From contig NZ_CP081964.1 of NCBI RefSeq assembly GCF_019844075.1, positions 620,001 through 684,000 on the forward strand: DNA of 64,000 nucleotides. The letters are read 5' to 3'. The DNA is from Curtobacterium sp. TC1. GTDB lineage: Bacteria; Actinomycetota; Actinomycetes; Actinomycetales; Microbacteriaceae. The notes below the pieces were generated by a model. The model was not told the DNA's origin. It searched no databases and saw only the letters and a program-made list of their open reading frames with translations. Shown here in pieces: positions 1 to 8,072 of the stretch. A program made the position numbers and the translations under genes. Position 1 is the first letter of the stretch; the number at the start of each line of letters is the position of its first letter.

Positions 1-374
1 TCGCCGGAGCCGGGATCGGGCCGACGCTGATCCAGGTCGTGTTCGCGGCGTCGTTCGGCTCCACGCTGTACGTCGCCCGACGGGTCACCGGTTCGTTGCT
101 CGTCCCGGTGCTGCTCCACGCGTTCTGGGACTTCGGGTCGATCGGGTACTCCGCAACCGCCGATCCGTCGGACACCGGTCGCGTCGTCGTCCTCGGTCTG
201 ATCGGACTGTTCTCGTTCGCCGTGCTGGGCTTCGGGATCGTCGCGGGCGGCATGGTCGCGTGGCGCGACGACCGTCCGCGTCGCCTGGCGAAGCGGTGGC
301 GTTCGGTGCCTCCGATGGCGGCCTTCGCCCTGGAGGCCCGTGGCGACTTGGCAGCGCCGGCCACGGCCCGGTAG
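1..374 (+). CDS. CPBP-family intramembrane metalloprotease, C-terminal part
   Basis: The reading frame is open from base 3 at the left edge, so the 5' part of the gene lies outside the window. The visible 123 residues include a segment reading TGSLLVPVLLHAFWDF, which matches the C-terminal H(A)xxD motif of CPBP (Abi) proteases. Two hydrophobic stretches follow, one ending near WDFGSIG and one around VVVLGLIGLFSFAVLGFGIV, then a basic tail. CPBP proteins are multi-pass membrane proteases that cut substrates within the bilayer; the substrate here is unknown. The glutamate motif must lie upstream of the window. Confidence 0.75.
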   Translation, partial: AGAGIGPTLIQVVFAASFGSTLYVARRVTGSLLVPVLLHAFWDFGSIGYSATADPSDTGRVVVLGLIGLFSFAVLGFGIVAGGMVAWRDDRPRRLAKRWRSVPPMAAFALEARGDLAAPATAR

Positions 375-410
375 CCGCGCCCGGCTCCAGAGCCCGGCGC
401 GCTTCCGTGC

Positions 411-472
411 CGCACAACCAAAGTGCGTCCGAGCCGCGCGAAAACGCGGCGCGGATGCACTTTGGTTGTGCG
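411..472. terminator. Long imperfect hairpin, probable terminator
   Basis: A 16-base arm (CGCACAACCAAAGTGC, 411-426) is perfectly complementary to 457-472, and the inner bases can extend the stem imperfectly around an AAAA loop. It lies between a plus-strand gene ending at 374 and a minus-strand gene ending at 524, so it could terminate both. There is no clear T-run. It may belong to a REP-like palindrome class. Confidence 0.55.
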
Positions 473-523
473 CAGCGCCCGGCCCGCCCCGCCAGCGCGG
501 CAGAGCCCGGTGGGAGCCGTCCG

Positions 524-1333
524 TCAGGGCTTGCGGCCGACGGCGAAGACCCGGCGGAACGGGTACACGGTGCCGTGGGCGCTCGCCGGGTACGCCTCGC
601 GCAGCGCCGCCCGGTACCGGTCGACGTACTCCGCCGTCAGCGCACCGGAGGGGTCGGCGGTGTCGAGGGCAGCCAGAGCGGGTCGCAACCCGGTGCCGCG
701 CACCCAGTCGAGCACCGGGTCCTCGCCCGGCAGCAGCTGCGCGTAGGTGGTCTCCCAGGCGCGGGCCACGAACCCGGCGTCGAGCATGATGCCGAGGTAG
801 CCGGCGGGATCGAGCACCGGGTCCGACCGCAGCACACCGTCGAGCGCCGGGGCCCACGGGCCGGAGGCCCCGATCGACCGCATCAGCGCGTGCGACGGGG
901 ACCCGAAGTTGCCCGGTACCTGCATCGCGAACCACGACCCGGACGGCATCGCGTCGAGCCACCGCGGCAGCAGCGCCACGTGCGACGGTACCCACTGCAG
1001 CGCCGCGTTCGTCACGACGACGTCGTCGGTCGGCCCGGGCGTCCAGTCCTCGATCGCCCCGAGCTCGAACGACAGGTTCGGCAGGTCCGCCAGGGCGGGG
1101 TCGGTCCCAGCTGACGCGAGCATCTCCGCCGAGCTGTCGATCCCGACCACCTGCGACGAACGCCACCGCGCTGCCAACGTGGCGGTGAGGGCCCCGGGAC
1201 CGCAGCCCAGATCGACGACGCGACTCGGGGCCTCCCGAGTGTCCGCCGACCACGCGACCTGCGCGACCAGGTCGTGGAAGGGACGCCCGCGGTCGTCCGC
1301 GAACGCGGCGTACCGCGACGGGTCCCAGCGCAC
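524..1333 (-). CDS. Class I SAM-dependent methyltransferase, trans-aconitate methyltransferase-like
   Basis: The 269-residue protein has the class I Rossmann methyltransferase motif VVDLGCGPGALTATLA near residue 40 (SAM binding) and VVGIDSSAEML (acidic ribose-binding strand). NAALQWVPSHVALLPRWLDAM and the preceding DDVVVTNA are typical of the trans-aconitate 2-methyltransferase (Tam) group, whose members methylate small carboxylic acids. The start is a GTG (residues MRWDPSRYAAF) only 2 bases after the upstream HAD gene stops, so the two are probably cotranscribed. The family is clear, but the substrate is inferred only from resemblance to Tam. Confidence 0.85.
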   Translation of the reverse strand: MRWDPSRYAAFADDRGRPFHDLVAQVAWSADTREAPSRVVDLGCGPGALTATLAARWRSSQVVGIDSSAEMLASAGTDPALADLPNLSFELGAIEDWTPGPTDDVVVTNAALQWVPSHVALLPRWLDAMPSGSWFAMQVPGNFGSPSHALMRSIGASGPWAPALDGVLRSDPVLDPAGYLGIMLDAGFVARAWETTYAQLLPGEDPVLDWVRGTGLRPALAALDTADPSGALTAEYVDRYRAALREAYPASAHGTVYPFRRVFAVGRKP

Positions 1334-1335
1334 CG

Positions 1336-2133
1336 CTACAGCTCGACCTCGAAGGGGGCGGTGCGGACGAGCTCGTGCACGCCGGAGATGACCTCGCTCG
1401 GACGGAACGGGTAGCGGTCGATCTCGGCCTGGTCGCTGATGCCCGTCATCACGAGGACGGTGTGCAGCCCGGCCTCGATGCCGGCCTGCACGTCGGTGTC
1501 CATCCGGTCGCCGATCATGCCGGTGTTCTCGGAGTGCGCGCCGATGCGGTTCATCGCCGAGCGGAACATCATCGGGTTCGGCTTGCCGACCACGTAGGGC
1601 TGCTTGCCGGTGGCCTTCTCGATCATCGCGGCGATCGCACCCGTCGCGGGCAGGACGCCCTCGGCTGACGGGCCGGTGGCGTCGGGGTTGGTGACGATGA
1701 AGCGGGCGCCGTCGCGGATCAGGCGGACGGCCTTGGTGATCGCCTCGAACGAGTAGTTGCGGGTCTCGCCGACGACGACGTAGTCGGGGGCGGTCTCGGT
1801 CATGATGAACCCGGCCTCGTGCAGGGCGGTGGTCATGCCGGCCTCGCCGATGACGAACGCCGAGCCACCGGGCATCTGCGACTTGCAGAAGTCGGCCGTG
1901 GCGAGGGCGCTCGTCCAGATTCGCTCCTCGGGGACGTGGATGCCGGACCAGCGGAGCCGCGCGCTGAGGTCGCGCGGCGTGAAGATCGAGTTGTTGGTCA
2001 GGACGAGGAACTCGGTGCCCTCGTCGAGCCACTGCTGGATGAGCTCGGGGGCACCGGGGAGCGCCTGGTTCTCGTGGACGAGCACGCCGTCCATGTCGGT
2101 CAGCCAGCACTCGACGTCGTCGCGGGTCGCCAT
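1336..2133 (-). CDS. HAD-IIA family sugar-phosphatase (NagD-like)
   Basis: This 265-residue hydrolase has the HAD nucleophile motif DMDGVLVHENQALPG near the N-terminus and the threonine/asparagine motif FLVLTNNS. A lysine lies in VVGKPNPMMF, and the acidic motif MIGDRMDTDVQAG precedes GLHTVLVMTG. The order and spacing fit subfamily IIA (NagD, 4-nitrophenylphosphatase, ribonucleotide or sugar phosphatases). It probably dephosphorylates a small phosphorylated metabolite in the cytosol. On the coding strand a TAGGGT box ends six bases before the ATG, suggesting a leaderless transcript that continues into the methyltransferase. Confidence 0.88.
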   Translation of the reverse strand: MATRDDVECWLTDMDGVLVHENQALPGAPELIQQWLDEGTEFLVLTNNSIFTPRDLSARLRWSGIHVPEERIWTSALATADFCKSQMPGGSAFVIGEAGMTTALHEAGFIMTETAPDYVVVGETRNYSFEAITKAVRLIRDGARFIVTNPDATGPSAEGVLPATGAIAAMIEKATGKQPYVVGKPNPMMFRSAMNRIGAHSENTGMIGDRMDTDVQAGIEAGLHTVLVMTGISDQAEIDRYPFRPSEVISGVHELVRTAPFEVEL

Positions 2134-2139
2134 GGCCTC

Positions 2140-2145
2140 ACCCTA
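2140..2145 (-). promoter_or_regulatory. Leaderless -10 box of the HAD/methyltransferase pair
   Basis: TAGGGT on the minus strand is followed by six bases and then the ATG at 2133. This spacing is the usual signature of actinobacterial leaderless transcripts. No clear -35 was seen. Confidence 0.4.
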
Positions 2146-2310
2146 CTGCGCACCCGTGACGGCCCGGCTCGGTGTCGGCTCGGAGAAGGCCGGGAGGCAC
2201 GGATCGGCTCTTGCGCGTCGGCTCCGGACCCGAGATGGTCGAGTCACCGAACGCCACTCGGCTTTGCCCTAGGCTTTTCGGGACACGTACCGAATCAAGG
2301 AGAACCCGCC

Positions 2311-2997
2311 GTGCTCGTCGAACCCGGATCCCCGACCGCCACGCCCCGCCCCACCGCGGTGCCGGACCTGGTCGAGGAGGCGCCGCGACGACGCCGGGGC
2401 CGGCCCAACGTCCTGAGCCGCGAGCAGGTGATCGACGCCGCGACCGCGATCGCGAACGAGGACGGTCTGGACCGGTTGTCCTTCCGGGCGCTCGGGGTGC
2501 GGCTCGGCGTCGCGCCGATGACCGTGCACCGGACCATCGGCGGCCTCGACGACCTGCACGCCGAACTCGTGCGCCGCACGGTCGACGAGTTCACCGCCAC
2601 CTTCGTCTGGCCGGACGAGTGGCACGCGGTCGTCCGGGTGTTCGCCAGGACCTTCCGCGACCTGATGCGCACCCACCCCCTGGTGCTCGAGTCGCACAGT
2701 CGGCGCGGCGCCCTGGTGTCCACCGAGTCCGACGCCGTCGTGGCGAAGGTCGTCGGGGCGCTGTGCGACGCCGGGCTGCCCGAGGTCGAGGCGATGTACA
2801 CGTTCTTCGTCGTGTACGACTTCGTGGTCGGGCACACCTCCGTGCAGATCGGGCGAGGCGACGACGACACCGGGCGGCCGGAGCGGCACACGCTCGTCGG
2901 GCAGATCCTGGGGGAGCACTCGTACGACAAACGCTTCGACCTGGGGCTCGACGTGCTCATCGCGGGCATCGAGTCCCGCGTCGCCCGGACCGCCTGA
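2311..2997 (+). CDS. TetR/AcrR family transcriptional regulator
   Basis: The 228-residue protein has an N-terminal TetR helix-turn-helix (VIDAATAIANEDGLDRLSFR ... LGVAPMTVHRTIGGLDDLHAE), preceded by a basic RRRRGRPN patch. The C-terminal ligand or dimer domain is variable, as usual. The GTG start was chosen because AAGGAG (2297-2302) lies eight bases upstream; the open frame continues further upstream but has no site. Its target is not obvious: the flanking genes are a divergent HAD gene and a codirectional RNA methylase gene. No clear palindrome was seen next to the start. Confidence 0.82.
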   Translation: MLVEPGSPTATPRPTAVPDLVEEAPRRRRGRPNVLSREQVIDAATAIANEDGLDRLSFRALGVRLGVAPMTVHRTIGGLDDLHAELVRRTVDEFTATFVWPDEWHAVVRVFARTFRDLMRTHPLVLESHSRRGALVSTESDAVVAKVVGALCDAGLPEVEAMYTFFVVYDFVVGHTSVQIGRGDDDTGRPERHTLVGQILGEHSYDKRFDLGLDVLIAGIESRVARTA

Positions 2998-3035
2998 GCC
3001 CCGGCGGCGGGACCCTGGTTCCCCGCGCCCGGCCG

Positions 3036-3041
3036 TACGCT
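3036..3041 (+). promoter_or_regulatory. Leaderless -10 box of the SpoU methylase gene
   Basis: TACGCT followed by GGTGCG and the GTG start codon at 3048 fits the TANNNT plus six-base pattern of leaderless actinobacterial genes. It also supports that GTG as the start. Confidence 0.4.
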
Positions 3042-3047
3042 GGTGCG

Positions 3048-3692
3048 GTGACCACTGCGCCCGAACCGTCGCACGAACTGACGACGAACGGCGTCGGCCC
3101 GCACCCGGACCCCTGGCCGGACGATCCGCGCCTCGACCCGGAGCTGCTGGCGGCGGGGGACTCCCGGAACGTGCTCGACCACTTCCGGTACTGGTCGATG
3201 GACGCCATCGTCGCCGAGCTCGACACCCGCCGGCACGCCTTCGACGTCGCGATCGAGAACTGGCAGCACGACCTGAACATCGGGTCGATCGTGCGGAGCG
3301 CCAACGCCTTCCTGGCCGGCACGGTCCACATCATCGGGCGGCGGCGCTGGAACAAGCGCGGCGCGATGGTCACCGACCGGTACCAGCACGTCCGCTACCA
3401 CCCCGACGTCGAGGCGTTCCTCGCCGCGATGGCCGACGAGCAACGCCCGGTGATCGCGATCGACAACACCCCGGGCGCCGAGCGCATCGAGACCGCGGCG
3501 ATCCCGGAGCGGTGCGTGTTCCTGTTCGGTCAGGAAGGTCCAGGGCTCACCGACGAAGCGGTGGCCGGTGCGTCCGGACACCTGGAGATCACGCAGTTCG
3601 GGTCGACGCGGAGCATCAACGCCTCGGCGGCGGCCGCGATCGTCATGCACTCGTGGATCGTGCAGCACGCCGCGTTGCCGGACGCTTCCTGA
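3048..3692 (+). CDS. TrmH/SpoU-family RNA 2'-O-methyltransferase
   Basis: The 214-residue protein shows the three SPOUT motifs in order. NIGSIVRSANAFLAG is motif 1 with the catalytic arginine, FLFGQEGPGLTDEAV is motif 2, and ITQFGSTRSINASAAAAIV is motif 3, which builds the knotted SAM site. Members methylate the 2'-hydroxyl of ribose in tRNA or rRNA. The absence of a long N-terminal substrate domain makes it TrmH/TrmL-like, but the target nucleotide cannot be read from sequence. The stop codon TGA forms the first bases of a strong hairpin (3690-3738). Confidence 0.88.
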   Translation: MTTAPEPSHELTTNGVGPHPDPWPDDPRLDPELLAAGDSRNVLDHFRYWSMDAIVAELDTRRHAFDVAIENWQHDLNIGSIVRSANAFLAGTVHIIGRRRWNKRGAMVTDRYQHVRYHPDVEAFLAAMADEQRPVIAIDNTPGAERIETAAIPERCVFLFGQEGPGLTDEAVAGASGHLEITQFGSTRSINASAAAAIVMHSWIVQHAALPDAS

Positions 3693-3738
3693 GCAGGAAT
3701 GGTCGGGTACGGGCCCTGGACCCGACCTTTCCTGCTCA
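3690..3738. terminator. Hairpin terminator of the GAGCAG..GGTCGGGT repeat family
   Basis: A 19-base arm (3690-3708) pairs with 3720-3738 with one mismatch around an 11-base loop. The arm begins exactly at the TGA stop of the RNA methylase gene. A sister palindrome with nearly the same arms lies at 5730-5780. It can serve the plus-strand gene and the convergent LacI gene. Confidence 0.7.
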
Positions 3739-3801
3739 CGAAGCGGGCGTGGCGGGCGTGAGGCGGGCCTCCCGGTCGAGGTGTCGGCGGGATCCGCCGC
3801 G

Positions 3802-4809
3802 TCAGCGCGGGGCGGTCGTGCGGCGCGCGACGAGGCGGGGTTCGACGAGCGACTCGGTGGCCGCGAGACCCGGGTCCGCGATGCGCGCGAGCAGGCGTTC
3901 GCCAGCGCCGCGGCCGATCTCGACACTGCGGTCGTCGATGCTCGTCAGGCCGACGTAGCGCGTCGCGGCGACGGGGGTGTCGTCGTAGCCGATGACGGAG
4001 ACGTCCTCGGGCACGCGGAGTCCGCGCTCGGCGAGTTCGGACAGCGCTCCGAGGGCCATCACGTCGTTGGCGGCGAACACCGCGGTGACGTCCGGGTGCT
4101 CGTCGAGCAGGGCGCCGAGGGCGCGGGACCCGGCCTCTTCCGTGGGCTCGCCGGGCAGGACCGCGACGGCGACGGTCACCGGTCCGGCTGCTGCGGGCGC
4201 TGTGGCTGCCGCGCCCTCGAAGCCCGCGCGGCGCTCCTGCGACGCCGCCGAACCCGCACCGAGGAATCCCAGCCGCGTGTGCCCCAGGTCGAGCAGGTGG
4301 GCGGCAGCCATCCCGCCACCGGCACGGTCGTCGTTCGCGACGGTGTCCGCGCGGGGGATCGACACGCGCCCGCCCGCGATCACGACCGGCATCGACGCGG
4401 GGATCGCGAGGTCCGTGGTCGGCTCGCCGGCGATGACGATGCCCTCGACGCGCATGGACAGGAAGCCCTCGACCGGCGAGGCGTCGAGCCCCGTGTTCAG
4501 GAAGCGGTCCGCGACGACGAGCCGGTGGCCCTGGTCCTGCAGCGCCTCGCGCAGGCCGGTGAGCAGGTCGACGAACCACTGGTTCCGGAAGTCGTCGAGG
4601 ACTACGCCGATGGTGCGGCTGCGGGTGCCGGCGAGCGACACCGCCGCGGTGGAAGGACGGTAGTCGAGCTCCTGGATGGCCGTCAGCACGGCGGCCCGGC
4701 GCTGGTCGCTCACCCGAGGGGAACGCTGCAGGACCAAGGAGACGAGGGACTTGGAGACCCCGGCGCGTGCGGCGACGTCGTAGATGGTCGCGGGCTTGCC
4801 GTCTCCCAT
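3802..4809 (-). CDS. LacI-family transcriptional regulator
   Basis: The 335-residue protein begins with the LacI helix-turn-helix (ATIYDVAARAGVSKSLVSLV) and hinge helix (RPSTAAVSLAGTRSRTIGVV). A periplasmic-binding-protein-like sugar-sensing core follows, with GIVIAG, RRAGFEGA, AVFAANDVMALGALSELAE and VIGYDDTPVA. Family members repress sugar catabolic genes until a sugar binds. The divergent neighbour is a uronate-dehydrogenase-like gene starting 120 bases away. The gap holds a perfect palindrome with a central CG (4878-4889), so this regulator probably controls the dehydrogenase. ATG at 4809 is the first codon before the helix-turn-helix. Confidence 0.9.
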   Translation of the reverse strand: MGDGKPATIYDVAARAGVSKSLVSLVLQRSPRVSDQRRAAVLTAIQELDYRPSTAAVSLAGTRSRTIGVVLDDFRNQWFVDLLTGLREALQDQGHRLVVADRFLNTGLDASPVEGFLSMRVEGIVIAGEPTTDLAIPASMPVVIAGGRVSIPRADTVANDDRAGGGMAAAHLLDLGHTRLGFLGAGSAASQERRAGFEGAAATAPAAAGPVTVAVAVLPGEPTEEAGSRALGALLDEHPDVTAVFAANDVMALGALSELAERGLRVPEDVSVIGYDDTPVAATRYVGLTSIDDRSVEIGRGAGERLLARIADPGLAATESLVEPRLVARRTTAPR

Positions 4810-4877
4810 GATGCGCTTCGACCTCCGTTGGCTCGTGCGTCGATCGTAGCGGGCGGCGTGGGGCGGGCGGTCACGCT

Positions 4878-4889
4878 GTGGTCGACCAC
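4878..4889. promoter_or_regulatory. Candidate LacI operator
   Basis: GTGGTCGACCAC is a perfect 12-base palindrome centred on CG, as is typical for LacI-family operators. It lies between the divergent LacI and dehydrogenase genes, about 28 bases upstream of the dehydrogenase -10 box. Function is inferred from position and symmetry. Confidence 0.4.
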
Positions 4890-4916
4890 CTGAGGGAACT
4901 GCTCGCACGCCGCGGG

Positions 4917-4922
4917 TAGCGT
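4917..4922 (+). promoter_or_regulatory. Leaderless -10 box of the dehydrogenase gene
   Basis: TAGCGT precedes the ATG at 4930 by seven bases, the leaderless pattern seen at several genes here. Confidence 0.38.
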
Positions 4923-4929
4923 CCGCGGC

Positions 4930-5733
4930 ATGGCGACGCTGCTCATCACCGGAGCCGCAGGACGCATCGGGGCTGCCCTCCGCCCCAGGCTCCTGGCGGC
5001 CGGACACGACCTCGTGCTGCTCGACGAACGGACGCCCGACGACCCGGTGGTCGCCGGTGAACGGTTCGTCGCCGGGTCGGTGAACGACCCGGCTGCGCTG
5101 GACGACGCGCTCGCCGGGGTCGACACCGTGGTGCACCTGGCCGGCATCCCGACCGAGGCCGCGTGGGACGACCTGCTCGCGGCGAACCTGACCGGCACCA
5201 AGAACGTGCTCGAGCGGGCGGCGGCAGCTGGGGTGCTCCGGGTGGTGCAGGCGAGCTCGATCCACGCGGTCGGGCGGGTCCCCGAACCGCTCGACGAACC
5301 GGGGAGCGTCCCGGGCGACCGGTTGCCGCGACCGGACACCTACTACGGCGTGACGAAGGCGGGGATGGAACTGCTCGGCAGCCTGTTCGCCGACCGGTAC
5401 GACATGTCGATCGTCTCGGCGCGCATCGGGGCGTTCGGCGAGCAGCCGTCGTCGTCGCGAGCACTCCTGATGTGGAGCTCGCCCGACGACCTGGCTCGGC
5501 TGGTGCTCGCCACCGTCGACCTGCGGGAACCGGGCCACCACGTGGTGTGGGCGCTGTCGCGGAACACCGGGTCGCCCGCCGACCTGACCGCCGGGGAGAG
5601 GATCGGCTTCGTCCCCCGCGACGACGCGTCCCACGCGATCGACCCCGATGCCCGTGCGGAGCTGCCGCCAGAGGACCTGCGGTTCCTCGGCGGCGAGATG
5701 GTGTCGCTGCCCCTCGGGCGCAGCACTTCGTGA
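4930..5733 (+). CDS. NAD-dependent epimerase/dehydratase, uronate dehydrogenase-like
   Basis: This 267-residue short-chain (extended SDR) enzyme has the dinucleotide site TGAAGRIGAAL at residues 7-17 and the active-site serine region VVQASSIHAVG. The catalytic pair is in YYGVTKAGMELLG (YxxxK). Its length and the TGAAGxIG start resemble bacterial uronate dehydrogenases (about 265 residues), which oxidise galacturonate or glucuronate to lactones. A generic NAD-sugar epimerase is the alternative. The adjacent LacI regulator fits a sugar-acid role. The stop codon lies in the stem of the terminator at 5730-5780. Confidence 0.78.
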   Translation: MATLLITGAAGRIGAALRPRLLAAGHDLVLLDERTPDDPVVAGERFVAGSVNDPAALDDALAGVDTVVHLAGIPTEAAWDDLLAANLTGTKNVLERAAAAGVLRVVQASSIHAVGRVPEPLDEPGSVPGDRLPRPDTYYGVTKAGMELLGSLFADRYDMSIVSARIGAFGEQPSSSRALLMWSSPDDLARLVLATVDLREPGHHVVWALSRNTGSPADLTAGERIGFVPRDDASHAIDPDARAELPPEDLRFLGGEMVSLPLGRSTS

Positions 5734-5780
5734 GCAGAAACGGTCGGGTGGCCTGATGCCACCCGACCATTTCTGCTCAC
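5730..5780. terminator. Hairpin terminator, second copy of the GAGCAG..GGTCGGGT repeat
   Basis: A 23-base arm (5730-5752) pairs with 5758-5780 with a single mismatch and a five-base loop. The TGA stop of the dehydrogenase lies inside the arm. The arm shares its core with the hairpin at 3690-3738, and the two copies bracket the lacI-dehydrogenase pair. It can also serve the convergent YhgE/Pip gene. Confidence 0.72.
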
Positions 5781-5790
5781 GATGCGCGCG

Positions 5791-5820
5791 GGCGAGCGCG
5801 GGCGAGCGCGGGCGAGCGCG
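5791..5820. repeat. Short tandem repeat, 10-base unit x3
   Basis: GGCGAGCGCG is repeated three times without change, with partial copies on both sides, in the gap between convergent genes. It is probably a slippage-prone simple repeat with no function seen. Confidence 0.7.
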
Positions 5821-5837
5821 GGCCCCCGCGCCCCGCG

Positions 5838-8072
5838 CTACCCGATCAGGCTCGGGCGCAGGTCGCGCAGCGTGCGGGAGCGGGTCTGCCGCGCCGTGAC
5901 CACGAAGGACACCAGCAGCGCCCCGAGCAGCCAGCAGAGCAGCACGCCCGCGTCGGACCACGCGGCGCCGAGGTCCCCGCCGTACATCGTCTGCCGGATC
6001 GCGTCGACCGAGTAGGTCATCGGCAGCGCGAAGTGCAGCGCCGCCAACGGCCCGGGCAGCGTCTGCCAGGGGAAGGTGCCGCCGGCGGTGACGAGCTGGA
6101 CGAGCATGAGCACCAGTCCGAGGAACTGCCCCACCGACCCGAGCAGCACGTTGAGCGCCATGATGATCGCCGCGAAGGTCGCCGACGCCAGCACCATGAT
6201 GCCGATCGTGCCGCCGACGTGCACCACGTTCAGGTCGAGGGCGAACCGCACGATGAAGAACAGCGCCACCATCTGCACCAGGCCGAGCAGGGCCGGGGTC
6301 AGCCAGCCGCCGAACACCACGGCCAGGGGCTTCCGCACCGCGGTGATCGCCCGCTTCGAGATCGGCTTGAGGATGAGGAACAGCGCGTACATGCCGATCC
6401 AGGCCGCGAGCGAGATGAAGAACGGCGCGAGGCCGGCGCCGTAGTTCGACGCAGCGGCGACGTTGTCGTCCCCGACCTTGACCGGGTCGGAGATCACCGA
6501 GGCCTGCGACTCGCGCTCGGAGGCGTTCGACGCCGGGATCTTCGTGCGGCCCTCGTCGAGCGACGACGCGAGCTTCGACGAGCCGGTCTTGAGCTCGTCG
6601 AGGCCCGATGCGAGCGACGAAGCACCCTTGTCGGCGGACGCTGCGCCCGTGGCGAGCGACGATGCGCCCGACGACAGGGTCGGAGCGGCCGAAGCCAGCG
6701 TCGACGTGCCGTCTGCGACCTTCGCGGCACCCGCGGAGAGCGTGGACGCGCCGGTCGCCGCCGACGAGATGCCCGAGGTCAACGTCGGTGCCGCGGCAGC
6801 CAGCTTCGACGTCCCGGCGGCGAGCGTGTCGGAGCCGTCCGAGAGCTGCTGGATGCCACTCGTCAGCGCCGGAGCCTGCTGGGCGAGCTGCGATGCGCCC
6901 GCGGACACCTGGGCGCTGCCCGTCTTGAGCTTCTGCAGGTTGCCGGACAGGTCACCGGCACCGGCACCGAGCTTGGTGCTGCCGGTCTGCAGGTCGTCGA
7001 GCCCGGCGAGCAGCTGGGTCTTCTGCTCCGCGGTGAGCACCGTGGACGCCTGCACGACGGGCTTCAGCGACGCGACGAGTTCCGGCGACTGCGCCGAGAG
7101 CTGCTGGACGCCCGCGATGAACGGTGCGGCCTTTTCGGCGAGCTCGGCGTTGCCGCTGGCGACCTGCGACGCACCGCTGGACAAGCGCGCAGAGTCCGCC
7201 GGCAGCGAGGACGTCTGGTCGCGGAGCTGGTGCAGGCCGGTCTGCAGCTGCTGCGCCCCGTCGTCCAACTGCTGCGTCTGCGAGGGCAGCGCCGCCGTCT
7301 GCTGCTGCGCGCTCGCCAGGCCCGAGGCGAGCGTCGACGCCCCCGATGCCACCTGCTGCGCCCCGCTGTCCAGTTGCTTCGTCTGCGACGGCAGGTCCGC
7401 CGTGCCGGACGCGAGCTCCGCCGCACCGGACGACAGCTTGCCGGTGCCGTCGGCGAGGGTGTGAGCCCCCGAGTCCGCCTTCGCGGTGCCGGACGCCAGC
7501 TGGTCGGCCCCGTCGACCGCGTCGCCGAGGCTGTCGCGGACGTCGGCGAGCCCCACGAGCAGGGTCTTCGCCGCCTGCTTGCCGACGCGTTCGGCGACGG
7601 CCGTGCGCATGGTCTTGCCGGCCTGCTCCGCGATGGTCGACGCCAGGTACGAGTTCGTGTCGGCCGTGGTCATGACGAGCTTCGCCTGCGTCGGGTCGTC
7701 GGACTGCGCGGACACCAGGTGCTCGGAGAAGTCGTGCGGGATGGTGACGACGAAGTCGTAGGTGCCGTTCCGCACGCCGGAGCGCGCGTCCGCAGCACCG
7801 GTCTTCGTCCACTTGAAGTCGGCGCCGTCGATCGCTTCCTTCGTGACGTCGGTGCCGTAGTCGACGTGCTCGCCGTCGAGGGTGGCGCCGGCGTCGAGGT
7901 TCACGATCGCCGCGGGGATCTGGTCGAGCTTGGCGTAGGGGTCGCGGTTCGCCCACAGGTAGGCGCCGCCGTACAGCAGCGGCACGATCATCAGGGCGAT
8001 GAACGCCAGTCGTGCGAGCGGGGTCGCGGTGAGTCGCGCCAGTTCGGCGCGGACGAGCGAGGTGGTGGTCAC
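5838..8072 (-). CDS. YhgE/Pip family membrane protein
   Basis: The 744-residue protein starts with one membrane helix (LARLAFIALMIVPLLYGGAYLW) followed by a YhgE/Pip domain (NRDPYAKLDQIPAAIVNLD). A long extracellular helical stalk follows (about residues 165-510), made of 11-residue-type repeats such as LASGTAKADSGA and LSSGAAELASG. About six C-terminal membrane helices carry the ABC-2-like domain. Relatives include phage infection protein Pip and type VII secretion accessory EsaA-like proteins. Its GTG start overlaps the upstream ATPase-like gene by four bases, so they are translationally coupled. It probably forms a membrane complex with that protein; the exported substrate is unknown. Confidence 0.88.
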   Translation of the reverse strand: MTTTSLVRAELARLTATPLARLAFIALMIVPLLYGGAYLWANRDPYAKLDQIPAAIVNLDAGATLDGEHVDYGTDVTKEAIDGADFKWTKTGAADARSGVRNGTYDFVVTIPHDFSEHLVSAQSDDPTQAKLVMTTADTNSYLASTIAEQAGKTMRTAVAERVGKQAAKTLLVGLADVRDSLGDAVDGADQLASGTAKADSGAHTLADGTGKLSSGAAELASGTADLPSQTKQLDSGAQQVASGASTLASGLASAQQQTAALPSQTQQLDDGAQQLQTGLHQLRDQTSSLPADSARLSSGASQVASGNAELAEKAAPFIAGVQQLSAQSPELVASLKPVVQASTVLTAEQKTQLLAGLDDLQTGSTKLGAGAGDLSGNLQKLKTGSAQVSAGASQLAQQAPALTSGIQQLSDGSDTLAAGTSKLAAAAPTLTSGISSAATGASTLSAGAAKVADGTSTLASAAPTLSSGASSLATGAASADKGASSLASGLDELKTGSSKLASSLDEGRTKIPASNASERESQASVISDPVKVGDDNVAAASNYGAGLAPFFISLAAWIGMYALFLILKPISKRAITAVRKPLAVVFGGWLTPALLGLVQMVALFFIVRFALDLNVVHVGGTIGIMVLASATFAAIIMALNVLLGSVGQFLGLVLMLVQLVTAGGTFPWQTLPGPLAALHFALPMTYSVDAIRQTMYGGDLGAAWSDAGVLLCWLLGALLVSFVVTARQTRSRTLRDLRPSLIG

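Noticed and set aside
5791..5820. Possible replication or attachment site from the 10-base repeats
   Set aside because: Simple GC-only units with no associated integrase or replication gene.
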